Source of the DNA: an uncultured Ruminococcus sp.
GTDB lineage: Bacteria > Bacillota > Clostridia > Oscillospirales > Ruminococcaceae
Assembly (NCBI GenBank): GCA_902781565.1
Contig: CACZJT010000040.1
Location: 1 to 40,988 of the forward strand
DNA: 40,988 bases
Direction of reading: 5' to 3'
In this document: positions 1-8,379 of the stretch, in pieces
Numbering within the stretch: the stretch's first letter is position 1
Layout: every line of letters begins with the position of its first letter
Program-made: the position numbers and the translations under genes
The notes under the pieces: model-generated
Seen by the model: the letters and a program-made list of their open reading frames with translations, nothing else
What the model was told of the DNA's origin: nothing
Databases searched by the model: none

Positions 1-230
1 GCGCTCCCCTGCCTAAGGGCTCCTCGCCCTTAGGAATCCTCGCCAGCCTCGCGCGGCTGGACCCGCTGTCTGTGCTACAGAGAGCTTCTTCTTTTTATTA
101 TACTTGCGGTCAATGTACACTTTCTAAATCATGCGGAGCGAAGCGACCGCATATCCGTCCGCCGCAGGCGGACACCTTCAATTCCGCATTCCGCATTCCG
201 AATTATCCCGCTCCTCAAATAATGATTTGT
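1..230 (-). repeat. Partial mosaic repeat island (copy L), cut by the window edge
   Basis: No gene is visible here. Read on the minus strand it starts just past the EIIA-like gene with an end repeat at 216-230 (one mismatch to CAAATTATGAT), then the 7-nt repeat array at 179-204, a GTCCGCC-TGC-GGCGGAC hairpin (157-173), a GCGG...CCGC hairpin (about 131-152) and a segment containing TAGCACAGACAGCGGGTCC and AAGGGCGAGGAGCCCTT. The same modules occur in the same order at 23185-23400. It continues beyond position 1. Confidence 0.85.
179..204 (-). repeat. Heptad tandem repeat after the EIIA-like gene
   Basis: On the minus strand, units of 7 nt (GGAATGC, GGAATGC, GGAATTG, preceded by a partial ATTC) form a short array downstream of the gene ending at 272. 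It is one of six such arrays in the window, all in the sense orientation of the gene they follow. Confidence 0.8.
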
Positions 231-243
231 CCATAATCAAACG

Positions 244-269
244 CCCCGAAGCGTTTCTCCGCTTCGGGG
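244..269 (-). terminator. Hairpin terminator of the EIIA-like gene
   Basis: A perfect 10-bp stem (CCCCGAAGCG at 244-253 with CGCTTCGGGG at 260-269) with a 6-nt loop lies 2 nt past the stop codon. The tail on the minus strand is only moderately T-rich (GTTTGATTATG), so termination may be incomplete. Confidence 0.7.
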
Positions 270-271
270 TA

Positions 272-763
272 TCATATCTTTATTTTCATAACAGGCTGGT
301 CAATGTTCCTCAGCTTGCCGTACTTGATGTTGAACGCCTGACTGCCTGTGCTGTTCGTGACGATCACCACCGCGATCACGGGATTCCCCCGCTTGATGTA
401 ATGCTCGGGCTCCAACTCCCACAGCACCGATGAATGCTCCACTCTGTCCCCGGGACAGACCCTGCACTCCGTCATGAGCCACTCGCCCGCTTTCTGCCTG
501 CCTATCGACACTATCAGCAGCAGCCCGTCGTCCGTCTTTATCGTTACATCACAGCCGCTCGCCGATACGTCCTTGACGACCCCCGCCGACGGCGAGACAA
601 AATGCCCGCCCGAAGGTATCACCCCAAAGCCGTCCCCTAAGATCATGCTCGAAAATACGTCGTTGGAGAGCCGTTCGAGAGGAATGACCTCGCCCGTACA
701 GCAGGAGGACACCGTCCTTACATTCTCGGAAGAAGCCCTTTCGCTCATCGTATAAGTCAACAT
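272..763 (-). CDS. PTS EIIA(Glc)-like domain protein lacking both active-site histidines
   Basis: The 163-residue product is a single glucose-type EIIA (Crr-like) domain. Residues 23-61 follow the family pattern GEVIPLERL, GDGFGVIPS and VSPSAGVV, and residues 100-120 match the GDxV strand. Aligned by eye to E. coli EIIA-Glc, the phosphoacceptor His90 corresponds to Ser86 (LLIVSIG where LxVHxG is expected) and His75 corresponds to Cys71. It therefore should not carry a phosphate from HPr, although the fold looks intact. No EIIB or EIIC domain is nearby. The ATG at 763 has a G-rich ribosome binding site (AGGGGGGGAG). A regulatory or binding role is possible but is inference. Confidence 0.8.
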   Translation of the reverse strand: MLTYTMSERASSENVRTVSSCCTGEVIPLERLSNDVFSSMILGDGFGVIPSGGHFVSPSAGVVKDVSASGCDVTIKTDDGLLLIVSIGRQKAGEWLMTECRVCPGDRVEHSSVLWELEPEHYIKRGNPVIAVVIVTNSTGSQAFNIKYGKLRNIDQPVMKIKI

Positions 764-806
764 CTCGCTCCCCCCCTCTTTTTTTAGCTGCTTTTTGCCT
801 ATTTAT

Positions 807-835
807 ATTTTAACAAATTATTAGCTAAAATGCAA
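807..835 (-). promoter_or_regulatory. Promoter for the EIIA-like gene
   Basis: On the minus strand, TTGCAT (835-830) and TAAAAT (812-807) are separated by 17 bp, about 45 bp upstream of the ATG at 763. It lies in the AT-rich divergent gap shared with the ABC-F gene. Confidence 0.55.
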
Positions 836-944
836 TAGAAATTCGATATTTTTAAATCATTTAATAAATAATTCGTTAATCTGCATAAATAACATATGCA
901 ATGTATATGCTATACGGCAAATATCAACAAGGGACATCGGAGGG

Positions 945-973
945 TTGAAAAATTCATAAATATCGGATATAAT
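945..973 (+). promoter_or_regulatory. Sigma-A type promoter for the ABC-F gene
   Basis: TTGAAA (945-950) and TATAAT (968-973) with a 17-bp spacer predict a start near 980 and a leader of about 25 nt before the TTG codon at 1005. Confidence 0.75.
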
Positions 974-1004
974 AGAATGATCAAATATAAGGGCGTGACA
1001 GCAT

Positions 1005-2948
1005 TTGCTGATAAACATTGAACACATCTATAAATACTTTAACGGCGAACCGCTTCTGAAAGACATCTCCTTCACCCTGAACGAGAACGAAAAGGTCGGC
1101 ATCGTCGGGAAAAACGGCTGCGGTAAATCCACACTTCTCAAAATGATACTCGGCGAGGAGGAGTACGATATCCCCCCCGCGGGCGCGAATGAGTGCGAAT
1201 TTACCGTCAAAGACTGCGCCGTGGGCTTTCTCGCCCAGAACAGCGGGCTCGATTCCGAAGCCACCGTTATCGAGGAAATGACTGCCGCTTTCTCAAAGCT
1301 CGCGGAGATCAAAAAACGCATGGACGAGCTCACCGACCGCATGACACATTGCGTCGGCGATGAGCTGGAATTTGCGGGCGCGGAGTACAGCCGCCTTTCC
1401 GCCTACTTTGAGCTGCACGACGGCTACAATTTCGACTTCAAGATCAAGCAGATACTTAACGGCATGGGCTTTTCCGACCTCGCCTATGACCGCGAGATAT
1501 CCTCGCTCTCGGGGGGCGAAAAGACCCGCCTTGCCCTCGCGAAACTCCTGCTCGAACAGCCCGAACTGCTTATCCTCGACGAACCCACCAACCACCTTGA
1601 CTTCAAGACCCTCATATGGCTCGAGGACTACCTGCGGGGCTACCGCGGGGCTATCATCATCGTTTCCCACGACAGATATTTCCTCGACAAGCTCTGTACG
1701 CGGATATGCGATATCGAAAACGGCACGCTGACCTCCTACAAGGGCAACTACACCGCCTACTCCGCGCTGAAAGAACAGGACACTGCCCGCAGGGTCAAGG
1801 AGTACGAAGCGCGGCAGAAGCAGATCTCGCGGCTCGAAGACTACATCGCCCGCAATAAGGTACGGGCTTCCACCGCGAAAATGGCGAAGTCCCGCGAGAA
1901 ACAGCTGGACAGGATAGAAGTCCCCGACCGTCCGCAGCTCCTTGACCGACCGCCCAAGATACGGCTCGAATACACCATAGAGCCCACCAAGGACATAGTG
2001 CGCACCGTGGAATGTCCCCTTGTGGTGGGCGAGGGCGAGAACCGCAAGACCCTCATCGAGAGCCTCGACCTGCACGTAAGGCGCGGCGAACACGTCGCCC
2101 TCATAGGCGACAACGGCATCGGCAAGACCTCGGTGCTGCGGCTGATACAGGGGCTTATCCCCAAGACGGGCGGCAGCATAGTCTGGGGCAACAACGTCAA
2201 GGTCGCCTATTTCGACCAGGAGCACGCCCAGCTGAACCCTCATGACACGGCGATAGAAGCGGTCTCGCGGCGCTTCCCGCAGATGTCCGACGGGGAGATA
2301 CGCAAGGCGCTGGCATCGGTACTTTTCCGCGGCGAGGACGTTTTCAAGCCCGTATCGGTGCTGAGCGGCGGCGAGCGGGCAAAGCTCTGTTTCGCGCTGA
2401 TGGCGCTGACCCGCGGGAATTTCCTTATCCTCGACGAGCCCACCAACCACATCGACCTTCGCACAAAGGAAGTACTGGAGGACGCGCTGAAGGAGTTCGG
2501 CGGGACTATCCTGCTTGTCTCCCACGACCGCTATCTTCTCAACAAGGTAGCCGACCGCGTGGTGGAGCTTTCGGACAGCGGTGTGCGTTCCTTTGAGGGC
2601 GGCTTCGATGATTACGTCAGGGTCATTTCGGACGAACAGAAAGCCGCGCAGGAGCAGGCTGCCGCCGAGAAGCGCCGTCAGGCTGAAGAAAGCTATGAAC
2701 AGCGCAGACAGAACGGCTACCGCAGCAAGCAGCAGCGAGCCGAAGCCGCAAAGCGCCGTCAGCGGGTGAAGGAGCTGGAAGCCGAGATAGAGCAGCTCGA
2801 AAGCGAGATAGCGGCTCTGGAGGAGGAGATATCTTCACCCGAGGTGGCTGCGGATTTCGCGCTCATGACCGAGAAGTGCAGCCGACTGGAGCAAGCCCGC
2901 GCCGAGGTCGAGGAAAAAATGGAGGAATGGGCTTCCCTCGAAGATTAA
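1005..2948 (+). CDS. ABC-F family ATPase (ribosome-associated, YdiF/Uup-like)
   Basis: The 647-residue protein has two ABC ATPase domains and no membrane segments, as in the ABC-F translation factors that act at the ribosomal E site. Domain 1 has Walker A GKNGCGKST (35-43), signature LSGGE (168-172) and Walker B with DEPTNHLD (188-199). A charged helical linker at about 255-310 corresponds to the P-site tRNA interaction motif. Domain 2 has Walker A GDNGIGKTS (368-376) and LSGGE (453-457) with DEPTNHID. A coiled-coil tail rich in Glu, Lys, Arg and Ala covers about 540-645. The start is TTG with AAGGG about 11 nt upstream; the nearby ATG at 977 is out of frame. The exact subfamily, and whether it protects against antibiotics, cannot be told from the sequence. 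Confidence 0.93.
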   Translation: MLINIEHIYKYFNGEPLLKDISFTLNENEKVGIVGKNGCGKSTLLKMILGEEEYDIPPAGANECEFTVKDCAVGFLAQNSGLDSEATVIEEMTAAFSKLAEIKKRMDELTDRMTHCVGDELEFAGAEYSRLSAYFELHDGYNFDFKIKQILNGMGFSDLAYDREISSLSGGEKTRLALAKLLLEQPELLILDEPTNHLDFKTLIWLEDYLRGYRGAIIIVSHDRYFLDKLCTRICDIENGTLTSYKGNYTAYSALKEQDTARRVKEYEARQKQISRLEDYIARNKVRASTAKMAKSREKQLDRIEVPDRPQLLDRPPKIRLEYTIEPTKDIVRTVECPLVVGEGENRKTLIESLDLHVRRGEHVALIGDNGIGKTSVLRLIQGLIPKTGGSIVWGNNVKVAYFDQEHAQLNPHDTAIEAVSRRFPQMSDGEIRKALASVLFRGEDVFKPVSVLSGGERAKLCFALMALTRGNFLILDEPTNHIDLRTKEVLEDALKEFGGTILLVSHDRYLLNKVADRVVELSDSGVRSFEGGFDDYVRVISDEQKAAQEQAAAEKRRQAEESYEQRRQNGYRSKQQRAEAAKRRQRVKELEAEIEQLESEIAALEEEISSPEVAADFALMTEKCSRLEQARAEVEEKMEEWASLED

Positions 2949-2962
2949 CACAGCATATACGC

Positions 2963-2994
2963 AAAGCTCCCCGCTTCATACGGGGAGCTTTTTT
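2963..2994. terminator. Rho-independent terminator after the ABC-F gene
   Basis: AAAGCTCCCC (2963-2972) pairs with GGGGAGCTTT (2982-2991), followed by a T run to 2994. It lies between convergent genes and may also stop transcripts from the left-going yfbR-like gene ending at 3000, although the minus-strand tail is less T-rich. Confidence 0.9.
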
Positions 2995-2999
2995 ATCTG

Positions 3000-3584
3000 T
3001 TATTCCGCCTGTTCATCGAGGGTGAGGGTGTAAGCGGGGATAAATTCTTCGAGGAACACCTCAGCTTCGGAGAGTTCGAGGGCGTGTATCGCTTCGAGGG
3101 TGGAGCGTTCGGCGGTAGCGAAATCGTCGTTGCCCATGCGCCGTTCCTCAATGCACTTTATGAGCGCGGAGATCTTATCCGCCGCCTTGACGAGTTTCCA
3201 AAGCTCACGCTCATGATCGTCGGGTTTTAGGAGCGATTCGTAGTCCCGCCGCAGGTCTTCGGGGAGGTATCCGAGGAGCTGATCGGCAGCCTTATCCTCG
3301 ATCTCGGCGTAAATGCCGCGTATCTCGGGGTTATAATACTTAACGGGAGTAGGCAGGTCGCCCGTGATTATCTCGGAGACATCGTGGTACATAGCGAGGA
3401 GGGCGCAGCGTTCGGGGCTGACGTTCCCGCCGAAGCGTCGATTTCGTATAAGTGCGAGAGCGTGAGCGATGAACGCCGTTTCGAGGGAATGTTCGCTGAT
3501 ATTCTCGGTGAGGGTATTTCTCATGAGAGCCCAGCGGTCGATATATTTCATGCGTGATATAACTGCGAAAAATCTTGCGTTCAT
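3000..3584 (-). CDS. yfbR: YfbR-like HD-domain 5'-deoxynucleotidase
   Basis: The 194-residue protein resembles E. coli YfbR over its whole length, including the opening pattern (R..KYIDRW.LMRNT..EN.SEHS), the run up to ALLAMYHD.SE and TGDLPTPVKYYNP. The HD metal ligands visible are His32, the His67-Asp68 pair and an Asp in LVKAADKIS near residue 135. YfbR removes phosphate from 5'-deoxyribonucleoside monophosphates in nucleotide salvage. The ATG at 3584 is preceded by AGGAG. The GNAT gene ends 27 bp upstream on the same strand, so the two may be cotranscribed, though a weak TATAAT overlaps the GNAT stop codon. Confidence 0.9.
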   Translation of the reverse strand: MNARFFAVISRMKYIDRWALMRNTLTENISEHSLETAFIAHALALIRNRRFGGNVSPERCALLAMYHDVSEIITGDLPTPVKYYNPEIRGIYAEIEDKAADQLLGYLPEDLRRDYESLLKPDDHERELWKLVKAADKISALIKCIEERRMGNDDFATAERSTLEAIHALELSEAEVFLEEFIPAYTLTLDEQAE

Positions 3585-3611
3585 TTTATACTCCTGATTT
3601 GGATATAATAA

Positions 3612-4046
3612 TTATAAAAACAATTCCATAATGATCTCATTTCCATCAGCTTCACCGGTCAAACGGAATCCAAGACTCTCATACATTTGTTTAGCTGAAT
3701 CATTTCCTTCAATATAACAGAGTACGACCCTGTCATATTTTCCGTCAGCCTTCATCATTTGAAGTATTTGTTTTGAGGCTTCACGACCATAGCCATTTCC
3801 TTGATAACGATGATCTATAAACAGCTGACTTAAATCATAAGCCTTTCCCTCTTCCCAATCATAGTAGAGAACCATTCCAACAGGAGTATCTTCATTATAG
3901 ATAACAAAAACCTTACTTCGGTGATCGCGATATGCCCACGCCCGTGCAAGTATCCTGTCGCTGTTTGAGACATATGCATTCTGAGCTTCACTGACAGTTA
4001 ATCCCGATCTCCAGTTTTCCGGATCAACATCTTCAAGGTGTATCAT
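3612..4046 (-). CDS. GNAT family N-acetyltransferase
   Basis: The 144-residue product (start at the ATG at 4046) has GNAT motif A with the acetyl-CoA loop Q-G-N-G-Y-G after LFIDHRY, and motif B with N-x-x-AKQMYESLGF. The general shape resembles diamine or spermidine acetyltransferases such as BltD/PaiA, but the substrate is not determinable. A TTG four codons further upstream is open in frame, but it and the next codons are the ribosome binding site itself (GGAGGAG at 4057-4051), so the ATG is preferred. The gene is visibly more AT-rich and uses more A/T-ending codons than both neighbours, suggesting more recent acquisition. Confidence 0.85.
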   Translation of the reverse strand: MIHLEDVDPENWRSGLTVSEAQNAYVSNSDRILARAWAYRDHRSKVFVIYNEDTPVGMVLYYDWEEGKAYDLSQLFIDHRYQGNGYGREASKQILQMMKADGKYDRVVLCYIEGNDSAKQMYESLGFRLTGEADGNEIIMELFL

Positions 4047-4100
4047 AAACTCCTCCAATTATCTCTATCTACGGTAATACAAACTATTATACCTTATAAA

Positions 4101-4127
4101 AATGACGGGAAACCTATTCCCGTCATT
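4101..4127 (-). terminator. Terminator of the oadG-oadB operon
   Basis: AATGACGGGA (4101-4110) pairs perfectly with TCCCGTCATT (4118-4127) around a 7-nt loop. On the minus strand it is followed by TTTTTATAAGG, and it sits 8 bp past the oadB stop codon. Confidence 0.88.
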
Positions 4128-4134
4128 TCATTTA

Positions 4135-5421
4135 TTAACCTATCTTTACGATACTGAGCAGTACGCCCGCCGCAACTGCCGAGCCTATAACGCCCGCAAC
4201 GTTCGGTCCCATGGCGTGCATGAGCAGATAGTTCGTGGGGTTCTCCTCCTGCCCGACTTTCTGCGAAACTCGCGCAGCCATCGGTACAGCCGAAACGCCC
4301 GCCGAACCGATCAGCGGATTGATCGTTTTGCCCGAAAGCACGTACATGAGCTTTCCGAGCAGTACGCCGCAGGCGGTCGCCAGCGCGAATGCGCATACGC
4401 CGAGAAGTATTACCTTTCCGAATGCGGGCGTGATGATGTTGTCCGCCTTCGTGGTCGCACCAACAGAGGTGCCCAGGAATATCGTGATTATGTTCATCAG
4501 CTCGTTCTGAGCCGTCTTTGCGATACGGTCGCAGCAGCCCGACTCCTTCAGCAGATTACCGAACATCAGCATACCTACCAGCGGTGCGGCATCGGGTATC
4601 ATCAGCGCGATAACGACTGTTACAAGTATCGGGAAGAGTATCTTCTCGGTCTTGGATACCGTGCGGAGCTGTCCCATTACGACCGAGCGCTCCTTCTTCG
4701 TGGTCAGCAGCTTCATGATAGGCGGCTGGATTATCGGCACCAGTGCCATGTATGTATACGCCGCCAGCGCTATCGTTCCGACGCCTATGCTGTCCGTTCC
4801 CGAAAGCAGCTTCGAGGATACGAATATCGCCGTAGGACCGTCCGCGCCGCCGATTATGGCGATCGAAGCACACTCCGCAGCCGTCATTCCGAGGACTGCC
4901 GCGCCGATAAAGGTAAGGAAAATACCGCCCTGAGCCGCCGCGCCCAGCAGGAAGCTCTTGGGGTTCGCGATAAGCGGTCCGAAGTCCGTCATGGCGCCTA
5001 TGCCTAAGAATATCAGCGGGGGATAAATTTGCAGCTTAACGCCCAAATAGAGCATATCGAGCAGCCCGCCGTGCCGCAGGATATAACCGTAATCAAGGAA
5101 GTGGGTGTTCGTGTATTGCGCCGCCTCCCCTATCGTCCCCACGGCGGCGACGCTGTCGGGGTCGGCTTCCGCCCGTGAGATGTACTCCCAGTATTCGGGG
5201 TGGTACATTCCCGCGAAGGGAAGGTTAGTCAGCAGCATACCGAAGGATATCGGCAGCAGCAGCAGAGGTTCAAAGCCCCTTGCTATCGCAAGGTACATAA
5301 AGACGAATGAAATGAGTATCATTATGATATTTTTCCAGCCGCCGTCAGCGAGGAATCCCGCAAATCCCGATTTGTTGCAGAGGTCGAGCAGCGTATTGAA
5401 AAAGCTCTCTATAATAGCCAT
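4135..5421 (-). CDS. oadB: Sodium-pumping decarboxylase beta subunit (OadB/MmdB/GcdB family)
   Basis: The 428-residue, highly hydrophobic protein is the membrane decarboxylase subunit that decarboxylates carboxybiotin and exports sodium ions. Conserved family segments are visible: the N-terminal GFEPLLLLPISFGMLLTNLP region, GGADGPTAIFVSSKLL in the middle (containing the essential Asp of the family) and NPLIGSAGVSAVPMAARVSQ near the C-terminus. The beta subunits of oxaloacetate, methylmalonyl-CoA and glutaconyl-CoA decarboxylases are too similar to separate by eye, so the symbol is generic. It lies 48 bp after the gamma subunit gene. The biotin carrier and carboxyltransferase (alpha) subunits are not in the window, so they must be encoded elsewhere. 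The ATG at 5421 begins MAIIESFFNTLL. Confidence 0.92.
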   Translation of the reverse strand: MAIIESFFNTLLDLCNKSGFAGFLADGGWKNIIMILISFVFMYLAIARGFEPLLLLPISFGMLLTNLPFAGMYHPEYWEYISRAEADPDSVAAVGTIGEAAQYTNTHFLDYGYILRHGGLLDMLYLGVKLQIYPPLIFLGIGAMTDFGPLIANPKSFLLGAAAQGGIFLTFIGAAVLGMTAAECASIAIIGGADGPTAIFVSSKLLSGTDSIGVGTIALAAYTYMALVPIIQPPIMKLLTTKKERSVVMGQLRTVSKTEKILFPILVTVVIALMIPDAAPLVGMLMFGNLLKESGCCDRIAKTAQNELMNIITIFLGTSVGATTKADNIITPAFGKVILLGVCAFALATACGVLLGKLMYVLSGKTINPLIGSAGVSAVPMAARVSQKVGQEENPTNYLLMHAMGPNVAGVIGSAVAAGVLLSIVKIG

Positions 5422-5469
5422 TTCGGGTCATCATTCCTTTCAGATAATATTCCGTTAAAAGCTCGGCAG

Positions 5470-5925
5470 CTAAAAGGGTCGTGTCGCTTCCGCAAGTCCT
5501 GCGGCGCTCCATGCGTTTCGGCGTGCGGAAGTTCCGCCCGAGGGCTTTATGCTCTTGACCGCGAGCTTCCTGCCCGTCTGCGCTCCGTAAGCCGCGACAG
5601 CCGCCATTATGACAGCCACCGTTTCCTCCTCCACGCCGTCGGTAACGGCGGGAGCCGCGGGCTTAGGTGCTTTGACGACTGCGGGGGCGGGCTTTGCCTT
5701 CTCTGCGGCAGCCTTTTCCTCCTCAGCCCTGCGCTTTGCCTTGTTGTTCACGGCTTCAAATATCTTGCCGTAGAGCCACACAAGGCATATCAGGATAATA
5801 AGTGCGATGAACACCACGGCAAGACCCGTTATTACGACAGCCGCTATGGTGTTGCCGCCCAGGTCCTTGTCCGAGGTATGTATGGTATTATCGGCTAATG
5901 CGATGATACCGCGGGAAATATCCAT
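5470..5925 (-). CDS. oadG: Sodium-pumping decarboxylase gamma subunit (OadG family)
   Basis: The 151-residue protein has one hydrophobic membrane segment at about 27-52, a basic and Ala-rich stretch, a Pro/Ala/Lys linker at about 75-95, and a C-terminal block (VAVIMAAVAAY then RNAWSAAGLAEATRPF) typical of clostridial OadG proteins. The gamma subunit anchors and assembles the complex. It is the first gene of a two-gene operon with oadB. AAGGAG lies about 11 nt upstream of the ATG at 5925, with a good promoter at 5971-5999. Confidence 0.85.
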   Translation of the reverse strand: MDISRGIIALADNTIHTSDKDLGGNTIAAVVITGLAVVFIALIILICLVWLYGKIFEAVNNKAKRRAEEEKAAAEKAKPAPAVVKAPKPAAPAVTDGVEEETVAVIMAAVAAYGAQTGRKLAVKSIKPSGGTSARRNAWSAAGLAEATRPF

Positions 5926-5970
5926 AAATATTCCGCTCCTTCCGAATATGATGATAACTCAATCAAATCT

Positions 5971-5999
5971 ATTATACACCAAACCGACAAAAATTACAA
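5971..5999 (-). promoter_or_regulatory. Promoter of the oadG-oadB operon
   Basis: On the minus strand, TTGTAA (5999-5994) and TATAAT (5976-5971) are separated by 17 bp. The predicted leader is about 40 nt. Confidence 0.75.
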
Positions 6000-6098
6000 G
6001 CCGTAAAGTCACTCATTTAACAAAAAAGTTACTAATTTACTTTGAACTTTCTGCGAACTGTCTATTTACTCCCGCCCTCTTTTTAACGAAACGATTCC

Positions 6099-6127
6099 TT
6101 AACAATTTATAAATATGTACGTTATAT
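6099..6127 (+). promoter_or_regulatory. Promoter for the MscS-type channel gene
   Basis: TTAACA (6099-6104) and TTATAT (6122-6127) with a 17-bp spacer lie about 50 bp before the TTG start at 6177. Confidence 0.5.
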
Positions 6128-6176
6128 AGATATGCTATCATTTTAGCAGGAAAAATCTCGGAAAGGAACGATATTT

Positions 6177-6974
6177 TTGGATAAATACATCGACAAGCTG
6201 TACGATTACCTGCCGAACATACTTTTCGCCCTGATCACATTCGCGGCGGGATATCTTATAATAAAGGTCGTGATACGCCTCCTGCGGGAGATGTTCGCCC
6301 GCTCGAAGCTCGATGAAACGGGCTGGAAATTCATACTCTCCGCCATAAAGGTAGGGCTGTACGTCATGCTCTTCGTGATGATACTTGCTGAGCTGAAGGT
6401 GCCTATGGCTTCGATAATCACCGCCCTCGGTACGGCGGGCGTTGCGATAGTCGTGGGTCTGAAAGACAGCCTTACGAACGTGGCGGGCGGCTTCATCGTG
6501 CTGTTCGGAAGTCCCTTCAAGTCGGGGGATTTCGTTGAGATAGCAGGTCAGCAGGGCTACGTTGACCGCGTTTCCATGCTCTACACGCGGCTCCTGACCA
6601 TGGACAACAAGGCGGTCATGATACCCAATTCCACCGTCGCCACCACCACCGTCATCAACTACACTCAGGAGGATATGCGGCGGCTCGAGCTTTGGTTCAA
6701 CATCTCCTACAGCACCGACATCGGCACGGCGAAGCAGGTGCTTCTCGACACGGTGAGCAGCAATCCCCTATCTCTCGATAAGCCCGATGAACCCTATATC
6801 CGCGTCAGCGAGCAGTCGGACAGCTCGATAGTCCTGCTGCTCCGCGTGTGGGTCAAGACCTCCGACTACTGGGAGCTTCGGTACGGGCTCCTGTCCGAGG
6901 TCAAGGAAGCCTTCGACCGCGAGGGCGTGTCTATCCCCTTCCCCCAGCTGGACGTACACCTCGACAAGCACTAA
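6177..6974 (+). CDS. mscS: Small-conductance mechanosensitive channel, MscS family
   Basis: The 265-residue protein is a compact MscS channel. It has hydrophobic segments at about 12-32 and 55-75 and a pore-lining third helix around 82-110 with the glycine/alanine pattern TALGTAGVAIVVGLKDSLTNVAGG, followed by the beta domain motif FGSPFKSGDFVEI and PNSTV. MscS channels open on membrane tension and release solutes during hypo-osmotic shock. The start is TTG with AAAGGA (6162-6167) 9 nt upstream. It stands alone with its own terminator. Confidence 0.92.
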   Translation: MDKYIDKLYDYLPNILFALITFAAGYLIIKVVIRLLREMFARSKLDETGWKFILSAIKVGLYVMLFVMILAELKVPMASIITALGTAGVAIVVGLKDSLTNVAGGFIVLFGSPFKSGDFVEIAGQQGYVDRVSMLYTRLLTMDNKAVMIPNSTVATTTVINYTQEDMRRLELWFNISYSTDIGTAKQVLLDTVSSNPLSLDKPDEPYIRVSEQSDSSIVLLLRVWVKTSDYWELRYGLLSEVKEAFDREGVSIPFPQLDVHLDKH

Positions 6975-6978
6975 AGCC

Positions 6979-7019
6979 AAAAAGTCCGCAGGCGCTTCAC
7001 AACACCTGCGGACTTTTTT
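6979..7019 (+). terminator. Rho-independent terminator of mscS
   Basis: GTCCGCAGG (6984-6992), preceded by AAAAA, pairs with CCTGCGGAC (7005-7013), followed by a T run. It sits 10 bp past the stop codon. Confidence 0.93.
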
Positions 7020-7050
7020 CAATGCGTAATTAAAGCTGATACCGCTCATT

Positions 7051-7083
7051 CAATTCCGCATTCCTAATTCCTAATTCCGAATT
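7051..7083 (-). repeat. Heptad tandem repeat after clpX
   Basis: On the minus strand the units GGAATTA, GGAATTA, GGAATGC and GGAATTG begin about 8 nt after the clpX stop codon. It has the same 7-nt period and orientation relative to the upstream gene as the five other arrays, but lacks the hairpin that follows in four of them. Confidence 0.8.
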
Positions 7084-7087
7084 GAGC

Positions 7088-8356
7088 CTATGCTCCTATG
7101 CGCGGGGAATCCTCGGAGCGGCTGATGATGGGCTTGCCCTCGCCCTTGACGCTCTCTCCCGTGACGGTGACGCTCACGATGCTCTTGTCCGAGGGGGCTT
7201 CAAACATGATGGGTGTCAGCGTCCTCTCGACTATCGCACGAAGTCCGCGGGCGCCCGTTTTCTGCTCTATCGCCATTTTAGCGATCTCGTGCTTGGCTTC
7301 CTCGGTCACGTCGAGGTCTATGCCGTCAAGCTCGAACAGCTTGCGGTACTGCTTCACAAGGGCGTTCTTCGGCTCGGTGAGTATCCTCGTGAGGGCGTCC
7401 TCATCAAGCTCGTCAAGCACCGTGATAACGGGCAGTCTGCCCACCAGCTCGGGCACCAGTCCGAACTTAACAAGATCGTGCGGAACGACCTTCTTCATCA
7501 CGTCATGCTCCTCGCTCTTCTTCTCCACCTTCGCGCCGAAGCCCATTGAAGATGAATCCGTCCTGCGCTTTATCACCGCGTCAAGTCCCTCGAAGGCTCC
7601 GCCGCAGATAAAGAGGATATTCTTGGTGTCGATCTGGATGAACTCCTGATGAGGGTGCTTTCTGCCGCCCTGCGGGGGCACGTTCGATACCGTTCCCTCC
7701 ACGATCTTTAAGAGCGCCTGCTGTACGCCCTCGCCGCTGACGTCGCGGGTTATCGAAACGTTCTCGCTCTTGCGGGCGATCTTGTCTATCTCGTCGATGT
7801 AGATTATACCCCTCTCGGCAGCCTCTATATCGAATTCCGCCGCCTGAATGAGCCTTGTCAGCACGTTCTCAACGTCGTCGCCCACGTAGCCCGCTTCGGT
7901 CAGGGTAGTGGCGTCCGCTATCGCAAAGGGCACGTTCAGGAGCTTCGCCAGCGTCTGCGCCAGAAGCGTCTTGCCCGTACCCGTGGGACCCAGCAGCAGC
8001 ACGTTGCTCTTTTGCAGCTCAACGCCCTCATCGTCCTCCTCGCCGTGGATAACTCTCTTGTAGTGGTTGTAGACCGCCACCGAGAGCGCGATCTTGGCGT
8101 CCTCCTGCCCGATGATGTACTCATCGAGCACCGCCTTGATCTGGGCGGGAGTACGCATGGTTATGCCGTACCCCGTATCGTAATCCAGCTCATCGGAGAT
8201 GTCCGCAGAGCCCTTGCCGTCCTGCTGCTGGAGCAGGTCGTAGCAGAGCATGACACACTCGTCGCAGATGTGATTGGTGTCAGCCGAGAAGATGAACCTT
8301 ACCTTCGTTTCGGGCTTTCCGCAGAAAATACATCTCTTTAAATATTCGTTTGCCAT
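7088..8356 (-). CDS. clpX: ATP-dependent Clp protease ATP-binding subunit ClpX
   Basis: The 422-residue AAA+ unfoldase feeds substrates to ClpP. An N-terminal zinc-binding domain carries the four cysteines (C..C near residues 9-12 and C..C near 31-34). Walker A GPTGTGKT, the pore loop GYVG and Walker [11 protein letters not shown] are all present. The ClpP-docking loop reads MGFG, a usual variant of the IGF motif. It is the last gene of tig-clpP-clpX, 23 bp after clpP, the common order in Firmicutes. Confidence 0.98.
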   Translation of the reverse strand: MANEYLKRCIFCGKPETKVRFIFSADTNHICDECVMLCYDLLQQQDGKGSADISDELDYDTGYGITMRTPAQIKAVLDEYIIGQEDAKIALSVAVYNHYKRVIHGEEDDEGVELQKSNVLLLGPTGTGKTLLAQTLAKLLNVPFAIADATTLTEAGYVGDDVENVLTRLIQAAEFDIEAAERGIIYIDEIDKIARKSENVSITRDVSGEGVQQALLKIVEGTVSNVPPQGGRKHPHQEFIQIDTKNILFICGGAFEGLDAVIKRRTDSSSMGFGAKVEKKSEEHDVMKKVVPHDLVKFGLVPELVGRLPVITVLDELDEDALTRILTEPKNALVKQYRKLFELDGIDLDVTEEAKHEIAKMAIEQKTGARGLRAIVERTLTPIMFEAPSDKSIVSVTVTGESVKGEGKPIISRSEDSPRIGA

Positions 8357-8379
8357 TGCTTATCTTCTACCCCGTTTTC

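Noticed and set aside
1293..2525. Long open frame (410 codons) antisense to the ABC-F gene
   Set aside because: It is the mirror frame of a strongly conserved gene in GC-rich DNA, with no ribosome binding site and no recognisable motif.
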